Below, in pieces: positions 1 to 12,489 of a DNA stretch of 64,000 nucleotides. The notes beneath the pieces are model-generated. The model searched no databases. It saw only the letters and a program-made list of their open reading frames with translations, and was not told the origin of the DNA. This stretch comes from Chaunax sp. Z400 (taxonomy: Eukaryota > Chordata > Actinopteri > Lophiiformes > Chaunacidae), in assembly GCA_037577475.1 (NCBI GenBank), contig CM075188.1, positions 18,023,001 through 18,087,000 of the forward strand. Direction: 5' to 3'. The position numbers and the translations under genes were made by a program. Every line of letters starts with the position of its first letter. Positions within the stretch are counted from its first letter, which is position 1.

Positions 1-1830
1 TTATTATTTGAAAAACCTATTTGCATTTGCTTCTCAATACTCTGAAATGAGGCTGCTGGGGAGAATTTGTACCGTGGTTGTAGACGCCAAAGCTTAGATA
101 ATTCTCAATTAGCACATAATTGTTGTCTAATGCTTTTTAGCAGGCAGGGAAGTTGTTTGTGGTGCAGTAGCATGAAGAGGAGCAGTCAAAGTTATTATTA
201 CACTAGACCTTGGAAGACATGTGTGGTTGGTGCTCTGATTTTGGCACACAGCTATCAACCTTGAAAATCACACAGGGTTGTGTTTACATGCTAATCGGCA
301 TTCAAAGTGCACGGGTCATGATCAGGAGAATTAATCTAATTACCATTATCATTATTTTATTATCTGATAAATTGGCTGTCTTGACATAAATTGGCTGGCT
401 CCCTGAGGATGCACACATGGGAAACGGCAAAGTGCAAAATGCCAAAGTCTGTGAGAGAAAGTGGTGCTACACTGGGGTGATCAAATTAACTCTACTTTGT
501 CAGTCATGACTAGAAGTACACATGGGGCAAGAATGGTGTGAAATTAATGTTGCAGTGTTTGGTCAGAAGACCATGAAGAACCTCTTTTGTAAAATGATGA
601 ATATGCTGTTGTTCATTGCCCTATAAGGATCTGATGTCATTGTAATTAAATGCCTTACGGTGATGAGGAGAGGATTATTTTTCTAGGATAAAGTTTGTGT
701 CAGTTCCTGCCAACTGTTGACATTAACAAACTCCACAATAGGAAACTAGAAAGCACTCAGTCCAGACCCTCACCAATGCCGTTGTCACTAAAACCTGAAA
801 AATTGGGAAACAGTTTACTCTTGTAACAGCCCTTTCAGCCATTTCTGTCAACATTCTGGACTCTGAAATAACGAATGGGTGTCTTTGTGAGTGGGCACAA
901 TATGTGCATTCCATTTTGTATCACTGCAAGAAGATCATCAATTGTTGCAAAATTGCACCCAGGGCATAGCACACACTGTAGTGATGTCGCCATGATGATG
1001 TCACTTTACTCGTGTAACCCTGGAGACGTACTCTTAAAATTTGGAATCGTGTGTTTATCAACAGTAGTTTATGAGTTATCAACAAAAATGAATTCCCTTT
1101 TTTTTTTTACTAGATATAACTGCTTACATTTCAGGTACACCAAATCCATTCAAATGACTCTGAATCTGCATCATCTCAGCTACATATTGGTGGCAGTACC
1201 ATGTCTCTACCCCTCTCTGTTACTGCACTGTGACCCAATACGTATTGCCCCCTTCCAAATATATATTGTGATCTAGATCTGGATCCAATTGTGCACAGCA
1301 GTGGTTATATATTCTTGCTGGCAGCATCCCTCTCAAACACCTGTACTCCTCCATCCTCTGGGATCTCCTATGGACTGGTATTCCTTCATGACCCACAAAG
1401 CTTGTTCCTTATTTGCACCTGTACATGGAACCAAATCTCAAAAGTGGATGATCTGGCCTTTTCAAGCAGTGGGCGGTCCAAGCAGTACAATGTCATCAAA
1501 ACAATATAATAGATGCAATTTTCTTGTGTTACAGTACAATTGTAGCATTAAGGCTGTACCTTTGAGTGTATGATTAATACAATACATACATGTCTTTGTA
1601 TTTAGCTTGTGGATGAGTAGTTTACTAAAGTTAGTTTATCGTGAACTACTATAGCATATACGTCTCATTTAATATACACAAGTGTGCTGTAGAGGTATAT
1701 ATACATTCCTAAAGGTCTTCTATACGTTCCAGAGTCTAGGCTGAAAACTAAAGGGGACAGAGCCCTTTGCCATCAAATCCTTTGTTTTATTCTCCATATG
1801 TTTAGCAAAGTTTCATGGTTTCATTTGTGT
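1..1830. other. Intergenic, no gene recognised
   Basis: This stretch is AT-rich, with no reading frame that resembles a known protein and no splice-flanked exon that I could recognise. The longest open frames (about 130 codons near 0.9-1.3 kb) have compositions typical of chance frames. I see no clear repeat until the LINE-like tail that follows. Confidence 0.6.
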
Positions 1831-1886
1831 TATGTTTTATTGTAAAGCGCTTTGTAACGGTGCTGTATAAAAAAGTTATTATTAAA
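1831..1886 (+). repeat. LINE 3' tail (L2/Maui-like)
   Basis: The sequence contains tgtaaagcgctttgtaacgg, then a tgctgtataa-type motif and a short ATT run. This is the usual 3' end of fish L2/Maui-like non-LTR retrotransposons. The same kind of ending (tattatataaa followed by ATT repeats) closes the LINE relic at about 10.85 kb in this window. No coding part is attached, as expected for a severely 5'-truncated insertion. The family assignment is by motif memory only. Confidence 0.55.
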
Positions 1887-3465
1887 GATATCTTCCTGTG
1901 AGTCTTCATTATAAGGTGTTACTGTACCGTATTCACTGGATAGATAAAATAGCTGGAAGGATGCTGCATGAGACAAAAGGAAAAGAGAATGAATCACCTT
2001 TGCTTCGTGTTGGATCAGCCTGTGTCATTGCGACCACTGATGGTATCTGTTTATAGGCCATTTAACTCTGATAGGAGGATTTACAGGAAACTTCTCAGAG
2101 AATAACAAGGTTCCTATAAATGGGAAATTTATACATGGACCCAGCACCAGTGTAGAAACAGGGGTTAGTTTTTGTAGAGGCATAATGAATCCTATGATGG
2201 CTCGATAATTAAAAAGGTCAGTTACCGCTGAGCTTGCTGTTGCCCTCCACATTTTATGATTTGTGTTATTTTTATTTTTTTAATTTTTTGTTCTTTCCCA
2301 GCCTGAGGAGTCAAGGGTTCATGAATGATTTCAGGGTGGAGGTGGAAAATAAATGACGACCTCTTGGCCTCACCTCTGAATAAGCAGTTAATAGCCCTTC
2401 GCCACTCATTCACTCAGTCTGTGCTCCTGTATTTTAATCCCAGGAAGGGCTGACCTGTAGATACTGGCGGAAAGCTGCTGACTGAAAGCGTAATGCATAG
2501 TTGCCCATAATAATTGGTTTAGCTCTGGCCAGTGTAAAGTGGAAATGTTTGTAGGTGTGATTAAAAACAAGTTAACGTACAAGTGGAATAGACAGGCTGG
2601 TGCTCTGGCCCCATCATCCTGCACAACTGTCTACACAAGCTTTCCAGATGTTCTAATAGGAGGCATCAATGCATGCTGCTACTAGAAAGCCAAAGACATC
2701 GCATCTGCACTGTTTCAAAGGGGCTGCACAGTCAAGTATGTATTTGTTTCTTTTATGCTTTTATACCCAAGCACTTGTTTGGCACATCACTGGATGAGAC
2801 CACCCATATTAATTCACCTCGCTCACTGTACAATAACAGAAAACTGTGTTCAATATTACTTAGGGTTGACTCTCGGTGGAGCAGTGTCTTTATTACTGAT
2901 CTCCTGCGCTGCCATCAAAATAATCACAACCCCTCTCCTTCTTCAGTTACGGAATGCTATCTATAGTGTAGTTTGTGGTTTTTAATGAAAAATGCTGTGA
3001 AGTGAATTTATTCCAGGAGGTCCCTGGGTGTGCTGTTGGTATCCTGGGTGGATATTACTCATACTTTTCACTGCTTTTCAATTAGAGGGGAAGGAAGAGT
3101 AACAAACTATCCGCATGGCCCGTGGTGCTCCTTAAGCCTTGGCTGTTTTGTTCACTGTGGGGCCTCAGACAGTAAATAGGAATGAGTTATGCATAATAGT
3201 TTACTCTGCGGATAAGTAGAGAGCTAAAACCAGCTTAATGAATGAGGCACACAAGACAATAAAATACTTGATATAAATAGAAATGTATCAGTGCATCATT
3301 CTACTCAATGCACAAATATATAACACTAAATTTGACTTAATTGATATGCTGCACTGAGGATACTCACAATAAGTCATTTCAAGACGGGGACACTGATGTG
3401 TTAGAATGCATACCTTGGCTGAGGCCAAACAACTCTACACATGTGTGTTTAGCTACCCCGGCCTA
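1887..3465. other. Intergenic, no feature recognised
   Basis: Non-coding AT-rich sequence. Open frames on both strands are short and show no recognisable domains. Nothing repetitive was recognised. Confidence 0.5.
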
Positions 3466-3890
3466 TGTCTACTCCTCCACAAAGTTTTGTGTAAATTGGT
3501 TCAGCAGTTTTTGCATAATTAACGAAATTGTTAAAGATCTCGCAATGCAAAGAAAAGTTATTTAAAAAATGATGGATTAGCCCCTTTATCCTGTTCTGCA
3601 CCAAAGTTTAATGTTTTTTTTCCAGACCCATAACCCACACATCCAACCAGTTTCCGAAGAATAGCTTTTGGGAGGTTCATGACAATGTGGAAAAAGCCTC
3701 TATCTCAAAATGTTACAGGAAGCGGAAAAACTGACCTGAATCTGCCACTTTTTTCCGACCTGCACCCAACATTTAAAACATAAGATAAACATTTTAGATA
3801 CAAGTTTTTGTGTAATCTTGCTAACAATCCAGCCGACAAATAAAAAAACAGACAAATGTGAAAACATATCCTCCTCGGTGGAGGTAACGA
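3466..3890 (-). repeat. Dispersed teleost repeat, family A (fragments)
   Basis: Read on the minus strand, this region holds broken pieces of a dispersed repeat that recurs at 19.5 kb and 36.2 kb. Shared landmarks are a 'caaagttttgtg...tcagcagtttttg' block (about 3473-3516), 'caccaaagtttaatg' (from about 3600), 'ttttgtgtaatcttgctaac' (about 3808-3828) and 'cctcctcggtggaggtaa' at the end. About 120 bases of unrelated sequence separate the second and third landmarks, so the copy is interrupted or rearranged. No coding capacity is seen, and I cannot name the superfamily. Confidence 0.5.
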
Positions 3891-4153
3891 GTCCTTCTGT
3901 ATGTATGAGAAACTCTTATAAATAATACAGCCATGCCTGATACTTTTCAATACTTTGACCTATATCTTACAGTAAGAGGGGATATTGTGCTGGAGATATG
4001 GTTTCCCAGGGAAAGGTCTAGCATTGGACAAAGAGCGGAACACATGGAATGTATGCTTAACCAACAGTGAGAGCATCACTTGAATCCAGGGTGGGTTTGA
4101 GCTTTACAATGTTTTGTCTTAATGGCCATTTTTTATATTTTTATTTTAGATTT

Positions 4154-4421
4154 GGGGCGACATGGTGGCACAGTGGGTAGCGCTGTTGCCTCACAGCAAG
4201 ATGGTCCTGGGTTCAAATCCACCTGAGGACCTGGGACTTTTCTGTGTGGAGTTTGTATGTTCTCCCCGTGTCTGCTTGGGTTCCCTCCGGGTTCTCCGGC
4301 TTCCTCCCACCACCAAGAACATGCAATGAAGGTGAATTGGTGACTCTAAATTGACCGTAGGCATGTGTGTGTGTGGCCCTCTGTGTGCCGCCCCCCGCGA
4401 CCCTGCACAGGATAAGTGGTT
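4154..4421 (+). repeat. tRNA-headed SINE-like element, short form
   Basis: The head carries RNA polymerase III-type internal promoter motifs. An A-box-like tggcacagtgg lies at 4166-4176 and a B-box-like ggttcaaatcc at 4210-4220, 33 bases apart. The body follows the common fish pattern (gtgtggagtttg, tgttctccccgtgtctgc, cggcttcctcccacca, ggtgaattggtgactctaaa, gcgaccctgcacaggataag). Flanking tttagat copies at 4145-4151 and 4424-4430 may be the target duplication. Compared with the copy at 12.07-12.43 kb it lacks roughly 115-140 bases just before the tail. It is not a functional tRNA gene. Confidence 0.7.
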
Positions 4422-6710
4422 ACTTTAGATCTGTGAATCTGCCGGTTGGGGAGTTTCAGAGATTAAAACTGCTCTGAGGTCATCTGTCCTCTCTTTCCAA
4501 AATGTGTACTTTGCTCTCTTCAAATGAGTGTCCCTTGTCCCTTTTGCTTATTGTTACTTCACACGGATGGCTGGGCTAGAATTGCCGAATGATGCATATG
4601 TAGGCAATCATACTTGTATGTTGCTGCTAGAAGGCTCTCTCCACATTCATCTGTTGAAGGGGGAACATTTCTCTACGCTCACCATGGATTCAATGGAATA
4701 GTTCACTGTGTCAGCATAACTTTATGGCATCACGTTTAATTACATTAAACCTACCATGATCTGTTTGGAACCTATACAAGAGTGAAGATAAATGTTTGTA
4801 TAATCATAGAGTCTGGATTTTTAAATGAGGGAGAATGAGTTTTTATTTGAATTATAAAACATGTCTGAAAAGAGAAGTTTAACTCAATACATTTGGCCTT
4901 GGCACAGCAACCATCTCAGAATGATAAATTATTTCTTTATTTCGTTATTAATTTCAGTCCATGGATTACATTCAGTATCAATGTTTGTTAATGTTTATTA
5001 CAAAAAATTATCAAAATGTTTATCTTCTGTCTAAATCTTTACCACAAAATCTATACATGGAAAAAATGGTATCATTAGAATGAAACAACTAAAACATTTT
5101 AGTCAAGGTTAAGGAGAAGTGAACAGTGATTGCAGATCTGTGACAGGATGCATACTCTTCCCAACATTAAAATCACCATTATCTCTACACCCTCATTTCC
5201 ACCTTGTTACATAAAGGAAACACTACTTCTTATGTTGGCACTGAGTGTTAGGATTGCACATAAATCATTGGGTGATATGAATGTAATTCATAAAGATACT
5301 GGGCTGTGCTACAAGGGAGTACGTTGATATTTTGCAGAGATTTTAGTGTTATTTCTCTTTGTGATTCGTATTGTTGAGATAATTGGGAGCATTTTTGCGC
5401 AGGATTGTGACGTCTATTCTCCTCTAACCATCCCCACTGTATGATTTAAAGTGTCAGAAGAAGAAAGAGACGCTGAACTCAAAGTGCAGTTACACGACAA
5501 TGAATGTTCCGTATGGATATGCCAGAGGACAGATACCTCTGCTGGCAAAATTGGTATAATCAAGGTATTCAGGAAGTCACAATTGAGCAACAATAGAATC
5601 AGCCATGTGCAGCAGCAGATGTGAAAGAAGTTCAGCTGCTCAATTTTCGAGGACAAAGCAGTCATTTTTGCTTTGTTCCACAGAGGGTGAACCTGACTTG
5701 AGCGATGCAACGCTACCTGAATAGAACTATGGGTGTTGTAGTTCAAATTAAGTGACGCTGAGGCAAGCTAATGTAAGGAGACGGCTGTGCTTATCCTTCT
5801 TTCTCTCAGTTATTTAATATATAAACTTGTCTTTGGTTAAAGTCAGACTATAAAAATTTTTTAATAAGTAGGGCAGAAGAGGAAAAGAGGATTTTCCATT
5901 TTTGAATTATTGCCATCATTATTATTATTATTGGAAGAAAGCGGTAGGAGGGAGTGATTGGGACTTTGCTTTCTTTTTCACAAGGCACTGTGGGAGAGGG
6001 AAACAGGGGTAAGAATGTCAGGTTATGGTGACAGCTCAGGCTTTTTATCACTGCATCTCACTGTGACATGTTGTGGCCAGTGGATGATATGGGACTGGAG
6101 TGACGGGAGGAGATCTATGCATACAAGAGCAGCGAGGAAAGGCTTTGTCACATCTGTTTTTCACAGTCCTCCTGTCAGCATGTTCACTGGCTGTACACTG
6201 GTGCATGAATACGTTATTTATATCATGTATTTATTTTCCATTAAAAAACTAAAATGTGATGATGAACAACAAATAATGTTATGTCACAACAACCAAGCAG
6301 ATAAATTCAAGGATATGAAATGAGTTCGACTGTACCGGTTTGTTTTTTTTGTAGGCTTATTCGTGTACAGTGTTCAGCTGTCAGGCTGTTGAAGAGTCTT
6401 TTTCCACTTGGACATGCTGCTAGTCCAGCACCATCAAATAGCGACACAAACAAACTTTCCTCCAATGCTGTAATTCTTCAGGAATGGCTGAACGCACTTA
6501 CTTCAATAAAAAAACAAGAAGCCCACTGGAGGTTTTGACCACTAGTGGAGCTATGGAGCAGTGGCAAAAGAGGATGCATATTGCCCTAGAGGCTGGGGGA
6601 TTTAAAGGGGTTCCACACAACATTTGTCAATGAAACATGGTTAAATCATTGGTGAACACAGCCTGTGGTCACAGCTCACCAAATTCCCATTTAGAGCTTC
6701 CATGTCACAA
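4422..6710. other. Intergenic, no gene recognised
   Basis: AT-rich non-coding sequence with chance open frames of up to about 120 codons on both strands. None shows a domain, signal peptide or exon structure that I recognise. Confidence 0.5.
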
Positions 6711-6784
6711 TTTTTTGTCAGAATCAGGATGAGTTTTATCAGCCAAGTATATGTACACAGGCAAGGAATTCAACTCATATTTCA

Positions 6785-7300
6785 TTGACACAATCTCCCC
6801 CATTAAACTCCGGGATGGAGTGCCACATTCTGCAGCTCGATAGTGGACATCTTCATAAACAGGCCCCGGACAGTTTTGATTCACGTTCAGGTCTCCTCTA
6901 CTCTAGTTGTCAACAACAAAGCTCCCCAGAGCTTTGTGCTCAGGCCCCTCCTGTTCACACCCACACTGTAATCCCTGACATAGAGGGAACTCTGTTGTCA
7001 AGTTTACCATCATCAGGTGGATTTAAAATGATAAAAATTTAATATCGGGAGGAAATCAACAATCCTCCGGAGTGGTGCACACAGACAATGGCCTGCTGCT
7101 CAATGTCAACAAAACCAAGGAGCTGATTATTGAATTTAGAAGAAAAAAAAACAAACACACACACTCCTGTCAACATCAGTAGAGCTGAGGTGGAGCAGGT
7201 GAACAGTTTTGGGTTTCTGGGAGTCAGAACCTCTCATGGACATCACACATCTCCAACCTGGTGAAGAAAGTATTTGATAAGAAAGTAAAACTCTCACACC
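6785..7300 (+). repeat. Rex1/CR1-like LINE relic (reverse transcriptase part)
   Basis: Decayed reverse-transcriptase coding sequence on the plus strand. Around 6935-7005 it still follows the fish Rex1-type text for the segment leading to the catalytic loop: 'ttgtgctcaggcccctcctg', 'ttcacacccacactgtaatcc' and 'gggaactctgttgtcaagtt'. The catalytic F/Y-A-D-D codons are mutated. At 7091-7160 the frame reads LLLNVNKTKELIIEFRRKK. After a frame change, about 7170-7230 reads PVNISRAEVEQVNSFGFLGV. Frameshifts and stops show that it is dead. The insertion probably predates the SINE copies. Confidence 0.75.
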
Positions 7301-8700
7301 GTGTTTTTGTTATGATTGGTTACATGACTGATTCTACTGTTACTAACAGTGATGGCTATTGGATAGAGCGTGTCCATTTTAACTTCAAACAAACCAGTGC
7401 TTAAAAATAGTGTAAATCCATCTTGTGGATGCGTTGCTTACAGAATAGTTGAATTTTAGAATACTTGTGGAGAGCACAAAAGAAATAATCTTAAATTAAC
7501 TGGACATAGGACGTTTCCTATTTCTAATTCAAATGAGCTGTTTCTTTGTAATTATTTCAGGAGTTTACATAACTTTTCATTCATTTTGGTCAACCATTCA
7601 GCCCAAATCTTTCAGGCACCACTGACAAGAAAACACTTCTATGAATAACACAATTTATTCGTAAAATGATGTGAAATATGGTGAATACCACTTCGGAACC
7701 ATTAAAAGGAAGCTTTGGAGAGAAAGTGTATGAGGAGGACTTATCAGGCTTGTCAGCATGGCCTGTCTAAAATAAATACCGCTTGCATCTTTCTCTTATT
7801 TTCATCTGTTGCATTGTGCCTGCTGGGCAAGTGCTAACGGGCACTTCTAACGTTTTTAGTTTGCATTAAAAAAAAAATCATCCTGGCTGGCTCCAGCTTC
7901 ACACTCCTCATTTTCTGTAAATGATGTGTTTCGTAAGTGTTGCCAAAAATGTCATGTCGCTGCTTGCATGTTTTCTTTTTATTTACACACTATGATTGAC
8001 TAGGCATTCACTGCACCATTAGGACATGCCTAAAAACAGTCAGACATAATGTAGATAATGACCACGTCGATAAAATTACCTTGCACGCTATGACATGCAG
8101 TGATCCTCTAAGATCACCTGAAGAACTATGACTGAGCAACTTGTGAACATGCACCAATGCTTTTTTTTTTTTTTTTGGAGGAATGGTATGCTAAATATTT
8201 GCTACACCAGACACCAGACACTAGACACAAATATGTAATGTTGAGAAAAACTAGATAGAAAGATCAAATATTCAACCTAAAAAGTCAAATTTAATTAATT
8301 GCAATGCTAAAAATCTAATGTTTCAAGTAGGGTGGATTAAAGTCAACAACATAATTAACATATGTCTAGAAAACCTGACTGACTGTTACGTAGTTTAATC
8401 TCTGACCGCCACAGGCATCTAATTGTTTTAAATGTCAAGACTGTTGTGATTGTTTTCCTCTCCTTAGAGCATTATGATGAATTTGGTAATGAAAGAAGTC
8501 ATTAAAGAGACACATCAGATCCTGAAACTTGTGGCTTTTCACTTAAAATGTGAAAGACAACAAGACAACAGAAATAAGACAAAACAAAAGACAGAAAAAA
8601 AAGTGGTGGAGCTTTGTCAAATTTAGGCATACATTATTTGGGATCTTTTCCCTCACTGGAAAGTAAATAACTCCAGTAAATAATTAATAACTCCAAGAGG
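7301..8700. other. Intergenic with short poly-T and small tandem motifs
   Basis: No gene was recognised. A poly-T run of about 18 bases starts near 8160, and a small imperfect 'acaccagacaccagacactagac' repetition follows near 8203. Otherwise this is AT-rich unique sequence. Confidence 0.5.
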
Positions 8701-8703
8701 ACC

Positions 8704-8768
8704 CAAAGTAGAGATTAAAAGTAAAAAAGTAGAGATTTAAAAGTAAAAAGTAGAGATTAAAAGTATAG
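8704..8768. repeat. Short tandem repeat, about 20-21 bp unit, three copies
   Basis: Three consecutive copies of a unit close to gtagagattaaaagtaaaa are visible, differing by one or two bases (agattaaaag, agatttaaaag, agattaaaag). It is a minisatellite-like expansion in otherwise unique AT-rich DNA. Confidence 0.8.
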
Positions 8769-10100
8769 GACAGTTCCTATCTGTTTGTTTCTCTGTGAGC
8801 AAGCATCACATTGAATAATTTGCAGATTGTGTTTTTGTTTTTTTTACTTCCTCTTCCTATGTGCTTTCCATGCATGCAATAATGTGCAAAGAAAATCTGC
8901 AAACTTAGTGCATGGGAAAAGTACCAGCAGACCTAATATAACAACGTTTCATTTTTCCAAGGAGAGCTGCTGCAGTTGAAGTAAAGAGCTGTGATAACTC
9001 ATTAACATGATGTATAATGGTCTTTTTGTCTGATTGTGTGTGATTATTAGAGTGGAAAATGGACAGTAATGCAAAAATTGATGGCAACGATAATGAATCA
9101 ACATGCTCAAATCCAAACAGACATGCACAAAAGAATTGCTGAATTTCTTTAGAATTTGACTAAAAGGCTTATAGAATTTCAGCTGCATTTATGCTCTGAC
9201 ATGATGTTAAGGTAAAGGTAGCAGAGGGTCAAAATGTAACCTTAAAATGGTGTCAGGTGAAACATTCATGAGCATACATCCCCAATAGCAATAAAAAAAG
9301 AGGAGCGTATGCATCGTGAATAAAAAGAAACGTGATAGCGACAGCATTGTTCGGTGTGACAGGATAAAAAATCATCCTCTCCCACTGGCCTGGTAATCCT
9401 CAGGCGGATAATTAAAACTGTGTGCCACAGCTGAAAGAGAAAAAAAATTTAAATAAATAAGTGAGGAGAAGGGAAGAGCCTCTGTACAGATCCCACGAGG
9501 ATCCATTAAAGAATGTTTTCTTGAATTGAGGTTAGGTGCATTGATCTCTGTCGAAGCTGGCACAGCTGAGAGTTAACACTCCCTGCCTGCGACTCTGACT
9601 CATTTCATACATTATTCCAAATAAATCACTGCAGCCTGTCTGGCTTGCCTGCCGTTCTGTTTTGTAGGAAAGCGGGAATTGGCATCTGTCACATTAGCCA
9701 CACTGACCTCAAATGAGACTAAAAGAAGGGCTACTGTCAAAGCAAGAAGACAAAAAAAGAGAGAAAAAAAAAGATGTGTTACTGAGGAGGCATTCTGTCT
9801 TCAGCCGCAGAGGAAACGATTGAACTTCCACCATGATAGATTAGACACATTAGCTACACGCTAATAGGTGCACTGTCCTGTACAGTAGGCCTACGTGTCA
9901 TTATGATATATTGACTGGTGTGAGCGCAGCCATTGTTTTTGTTGCCTTTTGAACAGAATGTGAAGGGAAGGTCCATTACTTCACGTCACTTCTTTGGTAT
10001 TTACAGGAGCTTGTTAGGGTCATTCACTTCTAACCATAAAAGGCTGTAGGGTAAAAACCTCGACCTGATGTACTTCATTCAAACACGTATTTGTTAGGTG
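8769..10100. other. Intergenic, no gene recognised
   Basis: Non-coding sequence with no recognised exon. The plus frame at 9679-9864 is lysine- and arginine-rich because of an A-rich stretch and does not resemble a protein family. Confidence 0.5.
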
Positions 10101-10104
10101 GTGC

Positions 10105-10885
10105 TATTCCATGGCATGGACTGGTTTTGACGGACAGCATCATATCACCCCTATCCTGGCGTCGTTACATCGGCTCCCTGTTCATTTTAAAATTAATCTT
10201 AAGATTTTACTGATCACTTTTAATGCACGTCTGGATCAGATATGTTTTAAAAGTGATCATGGAAAAGAACTGATAAATCCCCTTATGAGCCAGCCTGCTA
10301 CCTTAGATCCTTGGGTGGGGCCCTTCTGGTTGTGTCAAAGTCGAGGCTCAAATGTAAAGGTGACCGTGCTTTTGCAGACCTTTCGCTTTGGAACGACCTG
10401 CCCGAGGAGACGAGGCTCGCAGAATTAGTAACCTCTTCTAAGTCACCTGATAAAACACATTTTTACAGACTTGCTTTCATATGATCTCATCTTTTCAGTC
10501 ATTTTGTTTTTCAAAGTCTGCCATCTTTTCTTGTTTTAAGGCTTTTATTTGTGATGTGATGCAGTCTTTTATTCTGTGTTATTTTCTTCAAATTTTCTTT
10601 TCTTTTCTTGTATTGTTTTCGTTGTCTTTGGTTTTCTTCCTTTTATTTTGTAAGTCTTCATTGTCTTTTTGTATTCATTGACTTTCATTCTGACTTTCTT
10701 TCTTCTTGTTTTTATCATCCACTGTGCATCTTGTGTCTTTTTGTCCTCTACTTTTAAATTTATCATCTCTGTAATGCATTTGTTTGACCTTATGACTTCG
10801 CACATTTACATTACCGTCTGAGTTTCCTGTCTTTACTTTTGCTTTTAAAAGGTATTATATAAATTTATCATTATTATTATTATTT
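10105..10885 (+). repeat. L2/Maui-like LINE relic, C-terminal end and 3' tail
   Basis: The plus-strand frame at about 10137-10225 reads ITPILASLHRLPVHFKINLK followed by ILLITFNA, the typical C-terminal part of L2-clade LINE ORF2 proteins (family form: LHWLPV..RI.FKIL). After a frameshift, about 10360-10480 reads GDRAFADLSLWNDLPEETR and continues to a stop with HFYRLAF, the conserved terminal motif of the same proteins. A T-rich 3' UTR of about 370 bases follows and ends in tattatataaatttatca plus (ATT)n at about 10850-10885. It is 5'-truncated, frameshifted and non-functional. Confidence 0.85.
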
Positions 10886-12069
10886 TAAAATAACTATTTT
10901 TACTATAATTTTACCAATGCCGCTTGTGTCGTGACACTTCACACAAAATTTTGCAGATTCTGATTGTTGATGTGGTTTAATAGTGTTCCAAGCCATCCAT
11001 CCAAGTGATATCTGAGTGTGTAAGCAAAGTGGTAGACCAACAGACCAACTGACCAACACTGCAATCCTTAGAGCCAAAAATACATCAATAACATACAATC
11101 AGTCTTAGGCAACTCCCCGGACATAACCTGCATATCAATCAGCCCATTGTGGCTCATGACTCCGAAGTTAGAAACTCTGGGCTTGGGTCAACATTGGAAC
11201 AAAGCATGACTGATTATGAAACCATTTTGGCTCAAAAATGGCCTTCGTGTACTTTATGGATGAAAATAACTTGGATCAGCAATCTATTGTTGAACTGCCA
11301 CCCACAAATTTGAGTGTCAAGCAGAAAAATGGAGGCATTACAGCTGCCGCTCAATAACACAAAAACAAATTGTTTCAATGTTTCCCACAGGAGCAATATG
11401 CATGAAACTAACTGAGAGTGGGATCAAATTGCTTCTTTCAGCTCGTTCCTTTCACCTTACTACATCCATCCACAATGCACAAACAACAGCAAAAACACAC
11501 AATAACACTACAGTGAAATCAAACCAGCTAAGTGATTACAGGTAAAATGTGTTTTCATGTTTCCTGTCAGTTTGGGGAATATTATGAGGAGAGCGTGTGC
11601 AGAGAGTCTAATGCATGCTCAGGCCGTTTTAAAGCCTGGCAGACAGACATAACGAAAATGTTATTCATCAGGCACTTTTGCAGATATGACTTCAGTGGCC
11701 CAGTGAGGATTGACTGGACACAACACCCACATATAACATCTCTTCTAGGTGAGAGGAAAATGCTTTCCTTCGAAAAGCAGCATATTTAACAGCCTTATGG
11801 GATGGTACGTGATCATTTGATAACAATAACATTTCAAACAGCCTTGAATGGGTCCTTGCACCGTGGTGTGCTTTGGGACATGTGGGAGCCTAGGCCTTGT
11901 TACCAGACAATGACAGGTCAAAATGGCACTAAATTTGCATGCATTTTGGACTCTTTTTGAAGGAGTTCATTGTCACTTCCTGTGTCAACTATATTTCACT
12001 AGAGAGCACTCACTAATTACATTATTTTCTAGTATATTGAGTTGAGATGATACCATTGAGTCATTCATT
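10886..12069. other. Intergenic, no gene recognised
   Basis: Non-coding sequence. A 'gaccaacagaccaactgacc' stretch near 11035 looks like low-copy repeat debris. No exon or RNA gene was recognised. Confidence 0.45.
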
Positions 12070-12434
12070 TTTCTATAACCGCTTATCCTGTGTAGGGTCG
12101 CGAGGGGGGTGAGCCTATCCCAGCTGACGGTGGGTGGAAGGCGGGGTACACCATGGACTAGTCACCAGTTCATTGCAGGGCCACACATAGAAAGACAAAC
12201 AACCATTCACACTCACATTCACGCCTACGGGCCATTTGGAGTCACCAATTCACCTATATTGCATGTTTTTGGTGGTGGCAGGAAGCCGGAGAACCCAGAG
12301 AGAACCCCCGCAGACACGGGGAGAAAATGCAAACTCCACACACAAAAGTCCCAGGTCCTCAGATGGATTTGAACCCAGAACCTTCTTGCTGTGAGGCAAC
12401 AGCGCTACCCACTATACCCTTGTGCCGACCGCCC
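12070..12434 (-). repeat. tRNA-headed SINE-like element, long form
   Basis: This is an inverted copy of the element at 4.15-4.42 kb. On the minus strand, the B-box-like ggttcaaatcc is at 12375-12365 and 'gttgcctcacagcaagaagg' lies just before it. The body then runs through 'tgcattttctccccgtgtct' and 'gaattggtgactccaaatgg' to the tail 'cgaccctacacaggataagc'. It retains the block at about 12095-12235 (containing the revcomp of cctatcccagctgacggtgg) that the shorter copy lacks. The A-box region is interrupted by extra bases. Plus-strand open frames across it are artefacts. Confidence 0.75.
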
Positions 12435-12489
12435 TCTGACCAAGATGTGAAATTTAGGACATACAGCATTGTACATTGTACAGATGAGT

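Noticed and set aside
4154..4225. Possible tRNA gene (A-box and B-box motifs)
   Set aside because: The motifs belong to the SINE head; no cloverleaf with proper acceptor and anticodon stems can be drawn.
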